A stretch of 64,000 nucleotides of DNA from contig UQZR01000012.1 in assembly GCA_900545585.1 (NCBI GenBank), positions 6,479 through 70,478 of the forward strand, in the 5' to 3' direction. The notes beneath the pieces are model-generated. The model did not search any database. It saw nothing but the letters and a program-made list of their open reading frames with translations, and was not told the origin of the DNA. Each line of letters begins with the position of its first letter. Positions within the stretch are counted from its first letter, which is position 1. This stretch comes from an uncultured Eubacteriales bacterium. GTDB lineage: Bacteria; Bacillota; Clostridia; Oscillospirales; Oscillospiraceae. The position numbers were made by a program, and so were the translations under genes. Of this stretch, positions 16,398 to 24,834 are shown one piece after another.

Positions 16398-17615
16398 ATG
16401 GCGGCGCTGAAATACTGGCTGTGGCTGACCACGGCGCCGGCGCTGAGCAATCGGGCGAAGCTGCTGCTGTTGGAGCATTTTTCCTCGCCCGAGGACGTAT
16501 ACTATGCCCAGCCGGACCAGCTGTGTCTGGTGGAGGGCATCACCAGACAGCAGGCGGAGAGCCTGTCGGACAAATCGCTGGCCCGCGCCGAAAAGGTGCT
16601 GGCCGACTGCGCCCGGGACGGGCAATTCATCGTCACCATGGACGACGCGGCCTATCCCGCCCGTCTGCGGGACATGTACGACCCGCCGGTGCTGCTGTAC
16701 GGCAAGGGCTCCATGCCGCTTTTCGATGAGGAGGCCGCCGTGGCGGTGGTGGGCACGCGGAAGTGCTCGCCCTACGGCACCCGCGCCGCCTCCCAGCTGG
16801 GCTATGAGCTGGCGCGGCAGGGCGGTCTGGTGATCTCGGGCCTTGCCAAAGGCATCGACGGCGCGGCCCATCAGGGCGCGCTGCGGGCCGGCGGGTTCAC
16901 TGCGGCGGTATTGGGCGGCGGCGCGGACGTGATCTATCCGCCGGAGAACCGCCGTCTCTACGAGGACATCGCCGCCACCGGCGTACTGTTGTCGGAGTAC
17001 CCGCCGGGCACGGAGCCGCGCGGCGGCCACTTTCCCGTGCGCAACCGCATCATCAGCGGCCTGAGTCTGGCGGTGGTCGTGGTGGAAGCGCCGGAGAAAA
17101 GCGGCGCGCTTATCACTGCCAATACCGCGCTGGAGCAGGGCCGGGACGTGTTCGCCGTTCCGGGCCCCATCAATGCCGCCTCCAGCCGCGGCTGCAACCA
17201 GCTGATCCGCGACGGCGCGGGGCTGGTCATGGAGGCGTGGGACGTGCTGGGCACGTACCAGCAGCGCTTTCCCCAGAAGCTGCGCCCCATCCGCGCGGTG
17301 CTGCCGGAGATACCCGGAAGCGCGGAGACGGAGCCTGCGTCCGCATCGGCGCAGCCGGTGCGGCAGCCGGAAAAGGCGCCGGCGCTGCCTATACTGAACA
17401 TGGCCAGGGAGGGCGCGGCGCTGACTGACGACCAGCAGCGCATCCTGCGCCTGCTGCCTACGGACCGCCCGCTGCTGGCGGACGAGGCCGCCGTGGCCAC
17501 AGACCTGCCGGTGCGGCGGGTGCTGTCGGCCCTGACCATGCTGGAGATCGACGGATATGTCTGCCGTCAGGGAGCGGGGAGCTTCCTGCGGACAGTGGAA
17601 CTCAAGGAGGAGTAG
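16398..17615 (+). CDS. dprA: DNA-processing protein DprA
   Basis: DprA binds single-stranded DNA and loads RecA during transformation. The ATG at 16398 is preferred over 16389 because GGGAG is nine bases upstream. The 405-residue protein has an N-terminal helix-hairpin-helix region and a Rossmann-like domain (AAVAVVGTRKCSPYGTRAAS, SGLAKGIDGAAHQGAL, SEYPPGTEPRGGHFPVRNRI). The C-terminal winged helix begins at about residue 335. A Pro/Ala-rich linker precedes the winged helix. It is followed directly by topA, a common pairing. Confidence 0.93.
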   Translation: MAALKYWLWLTTAPALSNRAKLLLLEHFSSPEDVYYAQPDQLCLVEGITRQQAESLSDKSLARAEKVLADCARDGQFIVTMDDAAYPARLRDMYDPPVLLYGKGSMPLFDEEAAVAVVGTRKCSPYGTRAASQLGYELARQGGLVISGLAKGIDGAAHQGALRAGGFTAAVLGGGADVIYPPENRRLYEDIAATGVLLSEYPPGTEPRGGHFPVRNRIISGLSLAVVVVEAPEKSGALITANTALEQGRDVFAVPGPINAASSRGCNQLIRDGAGLVMEAWDVLGTYQQRFPQKLRPIRAVLPEIPGSAETEPASASAQPVRQPEKAPALPILNMAREGAALTDDQQRILRLLPTDRPLLADEAAVATDLPVRRVLSALTMLEIDGYVCRQGAGSFLRTVELKEE

Positions 17616-17623
17616 ATCAAGTT

Positions 17624-19984
17624 ATGGCAAAAGCAAAGAATCTGGTGATCGTGGAGTCCCCCGCCAAAGCCAAGACCATCGGCAAGTATCTGGGCCCCGA
17701 TTATCAGGTGAAGGCCAGTATGGGCCACCTGCGGGACCTGCCCAAGAGCACGCTGGGCGTGGACGTGGACGGGGATTTCACCCCCAATTACCGGCCCATC
17801 AAGGGCAAAGAGGATATCATCAAGGAGCTCAAGACGGCGGCAAAGGGGAGCCAGACCGTCTACCTCGCCACCGACCCGGACCGCGAGGGCGAGGCCATCA
17901 GCTGGCATCTGAAGCATCTTCTGGACCTGCCGGATGAGAAGGCGCGGCGGGTCACGTTCAATGAGATCACCAAAAAGGTGGTGACGGACAGCATCCGTCA
18001 CCCCCGCGACATCGATCAGGATCTGGTGGACGCCCAGCAGGCCCGCCGCGTGCTGGACCGCATCGTGGGCTACCAGCTGTCGCCGCTGCTGTGGAAGAAG
18101 ATCCGCCGCGGCCTGTCGGCAGGCCGTGTCCAGTCCGTGGCCATGCGTCTGGTGGCCCAGCGGGAAAAGGAAATCGCGGATTTCGTACCTCAGGAGTATT
18201 GGACGCTGGACGCCAGCCTGAAAAACCACGCCGGCGCCCTGTTTACCGCCCACTACTACGGCAAGGACGGCAAGAAATACGAGCCTGCCAGTCAGGCCGA
18301 TACCCAGGCGGTGATGGACGAACTGAAGGGCCTGCCCTTTGCGGTGAAGTCCGTAAAGCGGGCGGACAAGCAGCGCTCTCCCGCACCGCCGTTCACCACC
18401 TCTACTTTACAGCAGGAGGCGTCCCGCAAGCTGAACATGACCCCCCGCCGCACCATGGCCATCGCCCAGCAGCTGTACGAGGGCGTGGACATCACCGGCG
18501 AGGGCACCGTGGGCCTCATCACCTACATGCGTACCGACTCCCTCCGCATCTCTGCAGAGGCCCAGACCCAGGCCAGGGATGTCATCTGCTCCCGCTACGG
18601 CCAGAGCTATTACCCCGCATCCCCCCGCGTCTATAAGACCAAGGCCGGAGCACAGGACGCCCACGAGGCCATCCGCCCCTCCGATCCGTCCCTGACGCCG
18701 GAGCAGGTAAAGGGCGACCTCACCGGCGAGCAGTACCGGCTGTACCGCCTGATCTGGAGCCGCTTCCTGTCCAGCCAGATGGCCAATGCCGTCTACGACA
18801 GCATCAGCGTGGAGATCGGCGCGGGCACCCACAGCTTCCGCTGCTCCGCCAGTAACCTGAAGTTCGCCGGCTACACCGCCGTGTACGAGGAGAGCCGCGA
18901 CGATGAGAAGGAGGAGAAGGAGTCCCCGCTGCCGGAGCTGGCCGAGGGCGAGACCGTGACGCTGGAGAGCTTCGCGCCATCCCAGCATTTCACCCAGCCT
19001 CCCGCGCGATACACCGACGCCACCCTCATCCGTACCATGGAGGAAAACGGCATTGGCCGTCCCTCCACCTACGCCCCCACCGTGTCCACCATTCTGGACC
19101 GTGAGTACGTCATCAAGGAGGGCAAATACCTGCGCATCACCCCGCTGGGGCAGGTGGTCAACGACCTGATGTGCCAGCGCTTCCCCGATATCGTGGACGT
19201 GAAGTTCACCGCCCGCATGGAGAAAAAGCTGGATGATGTGGAGTCCGGCGATGTCCGGTGGAAGGACCTGATCCGCCAGTTCTACGTACCGTTCCACGAG
19301 AATCTGGAAAAGGTGGAAAAGGATATGGAGGGCGTGTACCTGAAGGTGCCCGACGAGGTGACGGAGGAGAAGTGCGACCTGTGCGGCCGCAACATGGTCA
19401 TCAAGTCCGGGCGTTTTGGCCGGTTTCTGGCCTGCCCCGGCTATCCGGAGTGCAAGTTCACCAAGCCGCTGGTGGTGGAGATGCCCGGCCGCTGCCCCAA
19501 GTGCGGCGGACGCATCCTGAAAAAGACCAGCCGCAACGGCTACACCTACTACGGCTGCGACAAGTTCCCCACCTGCGACTTTATGACGTGGGACGTGCCG
19601 GTGAAGGACGACTGCCCCGTCTGCGGACAGACCATGTTCAAAAAGGCGGGCCGCGGCTTCAATAAGCCCTTCTGCGCCAATCCCGCGTGCAGCAACTTCC
19701 TGCCGGAGGATAAGCGGGGCTATCGCCGCCGCAAGCCCGCCGAGGGCGGCGAAAACGCCGCCGAGAAGCCGGCGGAAGGCGCTCAGCCCGCCGAGACGGC
19801 CGCCGAGAAGCCTGCCAAGGCGGCCAAGACCACGAAGGCGGCCAAGACCACCAAGACCACCAAGACCACCAGGACTGCGACGGCCAAAAAGCCTGCCGCG
19901 AAGAAGCCCGCCGCAAAAAAAACGGCGGCTAAGACCACCGCCGCCAAAAAGACCACAAAGAAGGCTGCGGAGAAAACGGAGTAA
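17624..19984 (+). CDS. topA: DNA topoisomerase I (type IA)
   Basis: TopA relaxes negative supercoils. The 786-residue protein has a TOPRIM domain (LVIVESPAKAKTIGKYLG, DPDREGEAISWHL) and the active-site tyrosine in TYMRTDSLRIS near residue 300. Three zinc-ribbon modules lie at about residues 585-700 (CDLCGRNMV, CPKCGGRIL, CPVCGQTMF). The last 60 residues are an Ala/Lys/Thr-rich histone-H1-like tail, which probably adds non-specific DNA binding. GGAGG lies 12 bases before the ATG. Confidence 0.96.
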   Translation: MAKAKNLVIVESPAKAKTIGKYLGPDYQVKASMGHLRDLPKSTLGVDVDGDFTPNYRPIKGKEDIIKELKTAAKGSQTVYLATDPDREGEAISWHLKHLLDLPDEKARRVTFNEITKKVVTDSIRHPRDIDQDLVDAQQARRVLDRIVGYQLSPLLWKKIRRGLSAGRVQSVAMRLVAQREKEIADFVPQEYWTLDASLKNHAGALFTAHYYGKDGKKYEPASQADTQAVMDELKGLPFAVKSVKRADKQRSPAPPFTTSTLQQEASRKLNMTPRRTMAIAQQLYEGVDITGEGTVGLITYMRTDSLRISAEAQTQARDVICSRYGQSYYPASPRVYKTKAGAQDAHEAIRPSDPSLTPEQVKGDLTGEQYRLYRLIWSRFLSSQMANAVYDSISVEIGAGTHSFRCSASNLKFAGYTAVYEESRDDEKEEKESPLPELAEGETVTLESFAPSQHFTQPPARYTDATLIRTMEENGIGRPSTYAPTVSTILDREYVIKEGKYLRITPLGQVVNDLMCQRFPDIVDVKFTARMEKKLDDVESGDVRWKDLIRQFYVPFHENLEKVEKDMEGVYLKVPDEVTEEKCDLCGRNMVIKSGRFGRFLACPGYPECKFTKPLVVEMPGRCPKCGGRILKKTSRNGYTYYGCDKFPTCDFMTWDVPVKDDCPVCGQTMFKKAGRGFNKPFCANPACSNFLPEDKRGYRRRKPAEGGENAAEKPAEGAQPAETAAEKPAKAAKTTKAAKTTKTTKTTRTATAKKPAAKKPAAKKTAAKTTAAKKTTKKAAEKTE

Positions 19985-19987
19985 AAC

Positions 19988-21304
19988 ATGAACCATGTGA
20001 CCGTCATCGGCGCGGGACTGGCCGGCTCCGAGTGCGCGTGGCAGCTGGCCCAGCGGGGCGTGGCTGTGACGCTGCGGGAGATGAAGCCGGAGAAAAGGAC
20101 TCCCGCCCATGTCACCGACTATTTTGCGGAGCTTTGCTGCTCCAACTCCCTGCGCGGCGCAGGGCTGGAAAACGCCGTGGGCCTCCTGAAGGAGGAGCTG
20201 CGGCGGCTGCACAGCCTCATCATGCGCTGCGCCGACGCCACGGCGGTGCCTGCCGGCGGTGCGCTGGCGGTGGACCGCGAGGGCTTTGCCCGCATGGTCA
20301 CGGAGACCATTTTCAGCCATCCCAATATCACCATGATCCCCGGCGAGGTCACGTCCATCCCGGAGGGGGACGTGGTCATCGCCTCCGGCCCTCTGACCTC
20401 CGACCCGCTGGCGGATGCCATCGCCGCCAGACTGGGCGGCGGCAATACCCTGAACTTTTTCGACGCCGCCGCGCCGCTGGTGTCCTACGATAGCGTGGAC
20501 ATGAACAGCGCCTATTTCGCCAGCCGCTACGACAAGGGCACGCCGGACTACATCAACTGCCCTATGACCAGAGAGGAGTATCTGGCCTTCTGGCAGGCTC
20601 TGACCACCGCTCAGGAGGCGGAGGTCCACGGCTTCGAGGATAAGAACGTGTTCGAGGGCTGTATGCCCGTGGAGGTCATGGCGCGGCGGGGCGAGGACAC
20701 CCTGCGCTTCGGCCCCCTGAAGCCCCGGGGGCTCATCGACCCCAGGACCGGGAAGGAGCCCTACGCCGTGGTGCAGCTCCGCCGTGACAACGCCGATGGC
20801 AGCATCTACAATCTGGTGGGCTTCCAGACCCACCTGAAATGGCCGGAGCAGCGGCGGGTGTTCACCATGATCCCCGCGCTCCGCGACGCCCAGTTCCTGC
20901 GCTACGGCGTGATGCACCGCAACACCTATCTGGATTCCCCCCGCCTGCTGGACCGCTACTACCGGCTGAAGTCCGACCCCCGCATTGTCTTTGCCGGGCA
21001 GATGACCGGCGTGGAGGGCTATGTGGAATCCTGTGCCAGCGGTTTTCTGGCAGGTGTGGAGCTGGCCCGCCGTCTCAACGGACAGGCTCCCATCGACTTC
21101 CCCGCGGAGACGGCCATCGGTGCGCTGGGACTCTACGTCAGCAACGGCTCCGTGGGTGACTTTCAGCCCATGAACATCAACTTCGGCATCATCCCGCCGC
21201 TGGACCACCGCGTCAAGGGCAAGCGCAACAAGAACGCGGAGCTGAGCCGGCGCTCTCTGGACATCCTGAGCCAGACCATCGAGCAGGAGGTACTGTATAC
21301 ATGA
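19988..21304 (+). CDS. trmFO: FADH2/folate-dependent tRNA m5U54 methyltransferase
   Basis: TrmFO makes ribothymidine at position 54 of tRNA using methylene-tetrahydrofolate and FAD. The 438-residue protein has an N-terminal dinucleotide fold VIGAGLAGSECAWQLAQRGV, then FAELCCSNSLRGAGLENAVG with the conserved cysteines. The motif GQMTGVEGYVESCASG lies near the end. It starts three bases after the topA stop and overlaps plsX by four bases, so the genes are translationally coupled. Confidence 0.95.
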   Translation: MNHVTVIGAGLAGSECAWQLAQRGVAVTLREMKPEKRTPAHVTDYFAELCCSNSLRGAGLENAVGLLKEELRRLHSLIMRCADATAVPAGGALAVDREGFARMVTETIFSHPNITMIPGEVTSIPEGDVVIASGPLTSDPLADAIAARLGGGNTLNFFDAAAPLVSYDSVDMNSAYFASRYDKGTPDYINCPMTREEYLAFWQALTTAQEAEVHGFEDKNVFEGCMPVEVMARRGEDTLRFGPLKPRGLIDPRTGKEPYAVVQLRRDNADGSIYNLVGFQTHLKWPEQRRVFTMIPALRDAQFLRYGVMHRNTYLDSPRLLDRYYRLKSDPRIVFAGQMTGVEGYVESCASGFLAGVELARRLNGQAPIDFPAETAIGALGLYVSNGSVGDFQPMNINFGIIPPLDHRVKGKRNKNAELSRRSLDILSQTIEQEVLYT

Positions 21305-22323
21305 AGATCATTGTAGACGCCATGGGCGGCGACAACGCCCCGCTGGAGATCGTCAAGGGCGCGCTGCAGGCGCAGAAGCGCTTCGGCGCGGACATCGTGT
21401 TTACCGGCGACGAGGCCGCCATTCTGGACGCTGTCAAGGCCTGCGGCCTGACGGACCTGCCGGACGGCGCGGCCGTTATCCCCACAACGGAGACGGTGGA
21501 GATGTGCGACGACCCGGCCACCGTATTCCGCCGGAAAAAGGACACGTCCATGGGCGTAGGCCTGACGCTGCTGAAAAACGGCGGCGGCGACGCCATGGTG
21601 TCCGCCGGCTCCACCGGCGCGCTGCTCACCGGTGCCACCCTCATCACCAAGCGCATCCACGGCATCCGCCGCGCTGCCATGGCCCCCGTGATCCCCACCG
21701 CCACCGGCAGCGCCGTCCTCATCGACTGCGGCGCCAACGCCGAGTGTACGCCGGAGTATCTGGTGCAGTTCGCCTATCTGGGCAATTTCTATGCCCGGCG
21801 TGTGCTGGGCGTGGACAGGCCCCGGGTGGCGCTTCTCAACATCGGAACCGAGGACAGCAAGGGCACCGACCTCCAGAAGCAGACGCTGGCCCTGCTGCGT
21901 CAGGCCGGCGAGCGGGGCGACCTGCACTTCATCGGCAACATCGAGGCCAAGGAGGCTATCAAGGGCGGCTGCGACGTCATCGTCACCGACGGCTTCTCCG
22001 GCAACATCATGCTCAAGAGCATCGAGGGAGTGGGCTCCTTTGCCGGCTCCGCGCTGAAGACCATGTTCAAGAAGAACCTGCTGACAAAGCTGGCGGCGCT
22101 GCTGGTGATGCCCGGGCTCAACGCCTTCAAGGACAGGCTGGACCCCAACAAGGTGGGCGGCACCGCCTTCATCGGCATCTCAAAGCCCGTCATCAAGGCC
22201 CACGGCGCGTCCAATGCCGAGGCCATCGAGAACGCCATCGGACAGGCCATCCAGGTGGCCCAAAGCGGCATTGTGGAGGATATTCAGAAGAACATAGACA
22301 AGATGCAGCTGGTGTCCGAATAA
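21301..22323 (+). CDS. plsX: Phosphate acyltransferase PlsX
   Basis: PlsX makes acyl-phosphate from acyl-ACP at the membrane for phospholipid synthesis. The 340-residue protein begins KIIVDAMGGDNAPLEIVKGA and holds SAGSTGALLTGAT and TDGFSGNIMLKSIEG. It ends with the usual KPVIKAHGASNAEAIENAI. It overlaps trmFO by ATGA and precedes acpP, its substrate carrier gene. Confidence 0.95.
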   Translation: MKIIVDAMGGDNAPLEIVKGALQAQKRFGADIVFTGDEAAILDAVKACGLTDLPDGAAVIPTTETVEMCDDPATVFRRKKDTSMGVGLTLLKNGGGDAMVSAGSTGALLTGATLITKRIHGIRRAAMAPVIPTATGSAVLIDCGANAECTPEYLVQFAYLGNFYARRVLGVDRPRVALLNIGTEDSKGTDLQKQTLALLRQAGERGDLHFIGNIEAKEAIKGGCDVIVTDGFSGNIMLKSIEGVGSFAGSALKTMFKKNLLTKLAALLVMPGLNAFKDRLDPNKVGGTAFIGISKPVIKAHGASNAEAIENAIGQAIQVAQSGIVEDIQKNIDKMQLVSE

Positions 22324-22339
22324 AAAAGGAAAAAGGGTA

Positions 22340-22368
22340 TTGACAGTCTCAGAGGATTGCCGTATTAT
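22340..22368 (+). promoter_or_regulatory. Promoter of acpP
   Basis: A consensus TTGACA and TATTAT with a 17-base spacer lie just after plsX. They give acpP its own strong transcription. Confidence 0.8.
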
Positions 22369-22399
22369 TTTCGAAGAAAAAAAGAAGGAGGAATACCCC

Positions 22400-22645
22400 G
22401 TGACAATGGAGGAGATCTTCAAAACGATGCAGGACCTCATCGCCGAGCAGTTTGCCATCGATGCCGATGAGATCAGCATGGAGAGTTCTTTCGTGGACGA
22501 TCTGGGTGCCGATTCCGTGGACCTGGTCGAGTTGGTCATGGCCATGGAGGAAGAATTCGACATCGGCGAGATCGATGAGGAGGACCTGACGTCTCTCAAG
22601 ACCGTCGGCGACTGCGTCCGCTATCTCAACGGAAAGCTCGGTTGA
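22400..22645 (+). CDS. acpP: Acyl carrier protein
   Basis: An 81-residue acidic four-helix protein carries fatty-acyl chains on 4'-phosphopantetheine. The attachment serine is Ser39 in DDLGADSVDLVELVMAME. The GTG at 22400 is chosen because AGGAGG is eight bases upstream; ATG 22406 would be 14 bases away. It sits between plsX and rnc with its own promoter and terminator. Confidence 0.95.
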   Translation: MTMEEIFKTMQDLIAEQFAIDADEISMESSFVDDLGADSVDLVELVMAMEEEFDIGEIDEEDLTSLKTVGDCVRYLNGKLG

Positions 22646-22656
22646 TCTGACATAGA

Positions 22657-22698
22657 AAAGACGAGACCTGACCCCGCCTGTGCGGGGTCGTCTTTTTG
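22657..22698 (+). terminator. Terminator after acpP
   Basis: The GC-rich hairpin GACCCCGC/GCGGGGTC with flanking AGAC/GTCT is followed by TTTTT. Confidence 0.85.
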
Positions 22699-22714
22699 GA
22701 AAGGAGAGTTACCT

Positions 22715-23395
22715 ATGCAGGCATTGGAGACAAAGCTGGGCTATACCTTCCGCCGCCCCGCGCTGCTGGAAAACGCCCTGTACCACAGCTCCTACGCCAA
22801 CGAGCACCGCGCCGGGGGCATCACCAGCAACGAACGTCTGGAGTTTCTGGGCGATGCGGTGCTGGGCTTCGTGGCGGCGGAGTACCTGTACGCCAAGCAC
22901 CCCGACCTGCCGGAGGGCGATCTGACCCGCATCCGCGCCGCACTGGTGTGCGAGGAGAGCCTGCACGAGGTGGCCCAGTATCTGGAGCTGGGCCAGTACC
23001 TGAAGCTGGGCCACGGTGAGGAGCTGGGCGGCGGACGTCAGCGCCCGTCCATTCTGGCAGACGCCACGGAGTCCGTGTTCGCCGCCGTCTATCTGGACGG
23101 CGGGGTAGATGCCGCCCGCGACCTGATCCACCGCGTCCTGCTGGACAAGGAGCAGGAGGAGCAGGTGGAGGAGCGCCGCCGCGACTATAAGACGGAGCTG
23201 CAGGAGCTGGTACAGCGCAAGCCCGACCAGACTCTGCGCTACGAGATGACCGGCTCCGCCGGTCCCGACCACGCCCGCCTGTTCGCCTTCCGCGTCACGC
23301 TGAACGGCGAGCCCATCGGCGCCGGCGAGGGCCGCAGCAAGAAAGAGGCGGAGCAGTCCGCCGCCCGCAGCGCTCTGAAAAAGCTGCAAAAATGA
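22715..23395 (+). CDS. rnc: Ribonuclease III
   Basis: This 226-residue double-strand-specific endoribonuclease matures rRNA. The signature NERLEFLGDAVLGFVAAEYL lies at about residues 36-55, and a second catalytic block ILADATESVFAAVYLDGG follows. The C-terminal dsRNA-binding domain runs from about residue 155 (DYKTELQELVQRK to KKEAEQSAARSALKKLQ). Order plsX-acpP-rnc is typical of Firmicutes. Confidence 0.96.
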   Translation: MQALETKLGYTFRRPALLENALYHSSYANEHRAGGITSNERLEFLGDAVLGFVAAEYLYAKHPDLPEGDLTRIRAALVCEESLHEVAQYLELGQYLKLGHGEELGGGRQRPSILADATESVFAAVYLDGGVDAARDLIHRVLLDKEQEEQVEERRRDYKTELQELVQRKPDQTLRYEMTGSAGPDHARLFAFRVTLNGEPIGAGEGRSKKEAEQSAARSALKKLQK

Positions 23396-23400
23396 CAAAA

Positions 23401-23432
23401 CCGCACCGGCAGTTGTCCCTGCCGGTGCATTT
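23401..23432 (+). terminator. Terminator after rnc
   Basis: GCACCGGCAG and CTGCCGGTGC pair across TTGTCC, followed by ATTTATTTT. Confidence 0.8.
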
Positions 23433-23506
23433 ATTTTGCGCGGAGGGAAACCTTTTCCCACTCCGCCCCGTCTAAGGGATAGAGAACATGGAAAGGAGCT
23501 GATCCC

Positions 23507-24748
23507 ATGGGAAAGCGTATGGCCGCGCTGGCGCTGGCCGTTTGTATGGCGCTGCCGCTGTTCGGCTGCGGCGGCAAGCTGAAGGCCCAAAGCCTGACGG
23601 AGGGCATCACCGCCCGCACCATCGATACCCACACCGACCTGACGGGCGACAGCACCGCCGTCATGGACTTTGCCGCCGCCCTGCTGCGGCAGACGGCCGA
23701 GTCGGAGGGCGTGCTGCTCTCGCCGGTATCGGTGCTGTACGCCTTGGGCATGACCGCCAACGGCGCCTCCGGCGACACCCTGACCCAGCTGGAGCAGGCC
23801 ATGGGCATGGACCTGACTGCCCTCAACGACTACCTCTACACCTACCGTATGAGCCTGCCGGAGAACACCAAAAAGTGTAAGCTGTCGCTGTCCAACTCCC
23901 TGTGGCTGCGGGATATCTTCCGCGTGGACGATGCTTTTCTGGATACCTGTGCCAACTACTACGGCGCGGAGGCCTACCGCTCCGCCTTCGACGACTCTCT
24001 GGTGACGGACCTGAACCGCTGGGTGGACAACAAGACCGACGGCATGATCTCCAGCCTGCTGGATCAGCCGCCCACGGACCGCACCATGCTGTATCTGGTG
24101 AACGCCGTCTGCTTCGACGCCAAGTGGCGGGAGCCCTACGAGAAGTCCGACATTGAGACGGGCGCCGCCTTCACCGCCGCCGACGGTACACGACAGACGG
24201 CGGACCTGCTGTGGTCCAAGGAGAGCGTTTACCTGTCCGACGACAACACCACCGGCTTCATGAAGTACTACGACGGCGGCCGCTACGCCTTTGTGGGGCT
24301 GCTGCCCAGTGAGGGTGTCCCCATAGCGGACTATGTGGCCGGACTCACCGGCGGTAAGCTCCACGCCCTGCTCAACGAACACCGTTACGGCACGGTGGAG
24401 GCCGCCATCCCCCGCTTCACGGCGTCCTCCTCGCTGGAGCTGAACGACGCGCTGAAGGCCATGGGCGTCACCGACGCCTTCGACGCCTCCCACGCCGACC
24501 TGCGGGCCATGGGCAGCGCGCCCAATGACCAGCTGTACGTCAGCGCCGTGCTGCACAAGACGTACCTGTCCCTGGACGAGAACGGCACCAAGGCCGCCGC
24601 CGTCACGGCGGTGGTGGCTGACACCGCCTCCGCTGAGCCGCCGGAGGTGCATCGCGTGGTGCTGGATCGCCCCTTCGTGTACATGATCGTGGACACCCAC
24701 GCCAACCTGCCGCTGTTTTTGGGAACTGTGACCCAAATGAACGGTTGA
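23507..24748 (+). CDS. Serpin-family lipoprotein
   Basis: This 413-residue serine protease inhibitor is attached to the membrane by a lipobox (LPLFGCG, Cys at about residue 20). The serpin fold is complete: NSLWLRDIF, YLVNAVCFDAKW, IPRFTASSSLELNDALKAMG and the terminal DRPFVYMIVD. The reactive loop follows DENGTKAAAVTAVV, a hinge of small residues typical of inhibitory serpins. Aligning it with alpha-1-antitrypsin puts P1-P1' at Ala-Ser just before AEPPEV, which suggests elastase-like targets such as neutrophil or pancreatic elastase. It stands alone between two terminators/promoters. Target specificity is inference. Confidence 0.92.
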   Translation: MGKRMAALALAVCMALPLFGCGGKLKAQSLTEGITARTIDTHTDLTGDSTAVMDFAAALLRQTAESEGVLLSPVSVLYALGMTANGASGDTLTQLEQAMGMDLTALNDYLYTYRMSLPENTKKCKLSLSNSLWLRDIFRVDDAFLDTCANYYGAEAYRSAFDDSLVTDLNRWVDNKTDGMISSLLDQPPTDRTMLYLVNAVCFDAKWREPYEKSDIETGAAFTAADGTRQTADLLWSKESVYLSDDNTTGFMKYYDGGRYAFVGLLPSEGVPIADYVAGLTGGKLHALLNEHRYGTVEAAIPRFTASSSLELNDALKAMGVTDAFDASHADLRAMGSAPNDQLYVSAVLHKTYLSLDENGTKAAAVTAVVADTASAEPPEVHRVVLDRPFVYMIVDTHANLPLFLGTVTQMNG

Positions 24749-24773
24749 CATTTGCCCGCGAAGCGCCTATACT
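24745..24773 (+). promoter_or_regulatory. Promoter of the thrE-like gene
   Basis: TTGACA overlaps the serpin stop codon and is spaced 17 bases from TATACT. Confidence 0.75.
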
Positions 24774-24775
24774 GT

Positions 24776-24815
24776 CAGTTTGCCGGATGCAGCGAAGGCC
24801 GCATCCGGCAAACTG
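24776..24815 (+). promoter_or_regulatory. Perfect inverted repeat at the transcript start
   Basis: CAGTTTGCCGGATGC and its exact complement GCATCCGGCAAACTG flank a short spacer right at the expected transcription start. There is no T-run, so it is either a repressor operator or a 5' mRNA hairpin rather than a terminator. Confidence 0.65.
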
Positions 24816-24834
24816 ATACAGGAGATCTGTTTGT

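Noticed and set aside
18407..21208. A 933-codon minus-strand frame opposite topA and trmFO
   Set aside because: Shadow frame: low-complexity composition, no ribosome site, and both real genes have full family signatures.
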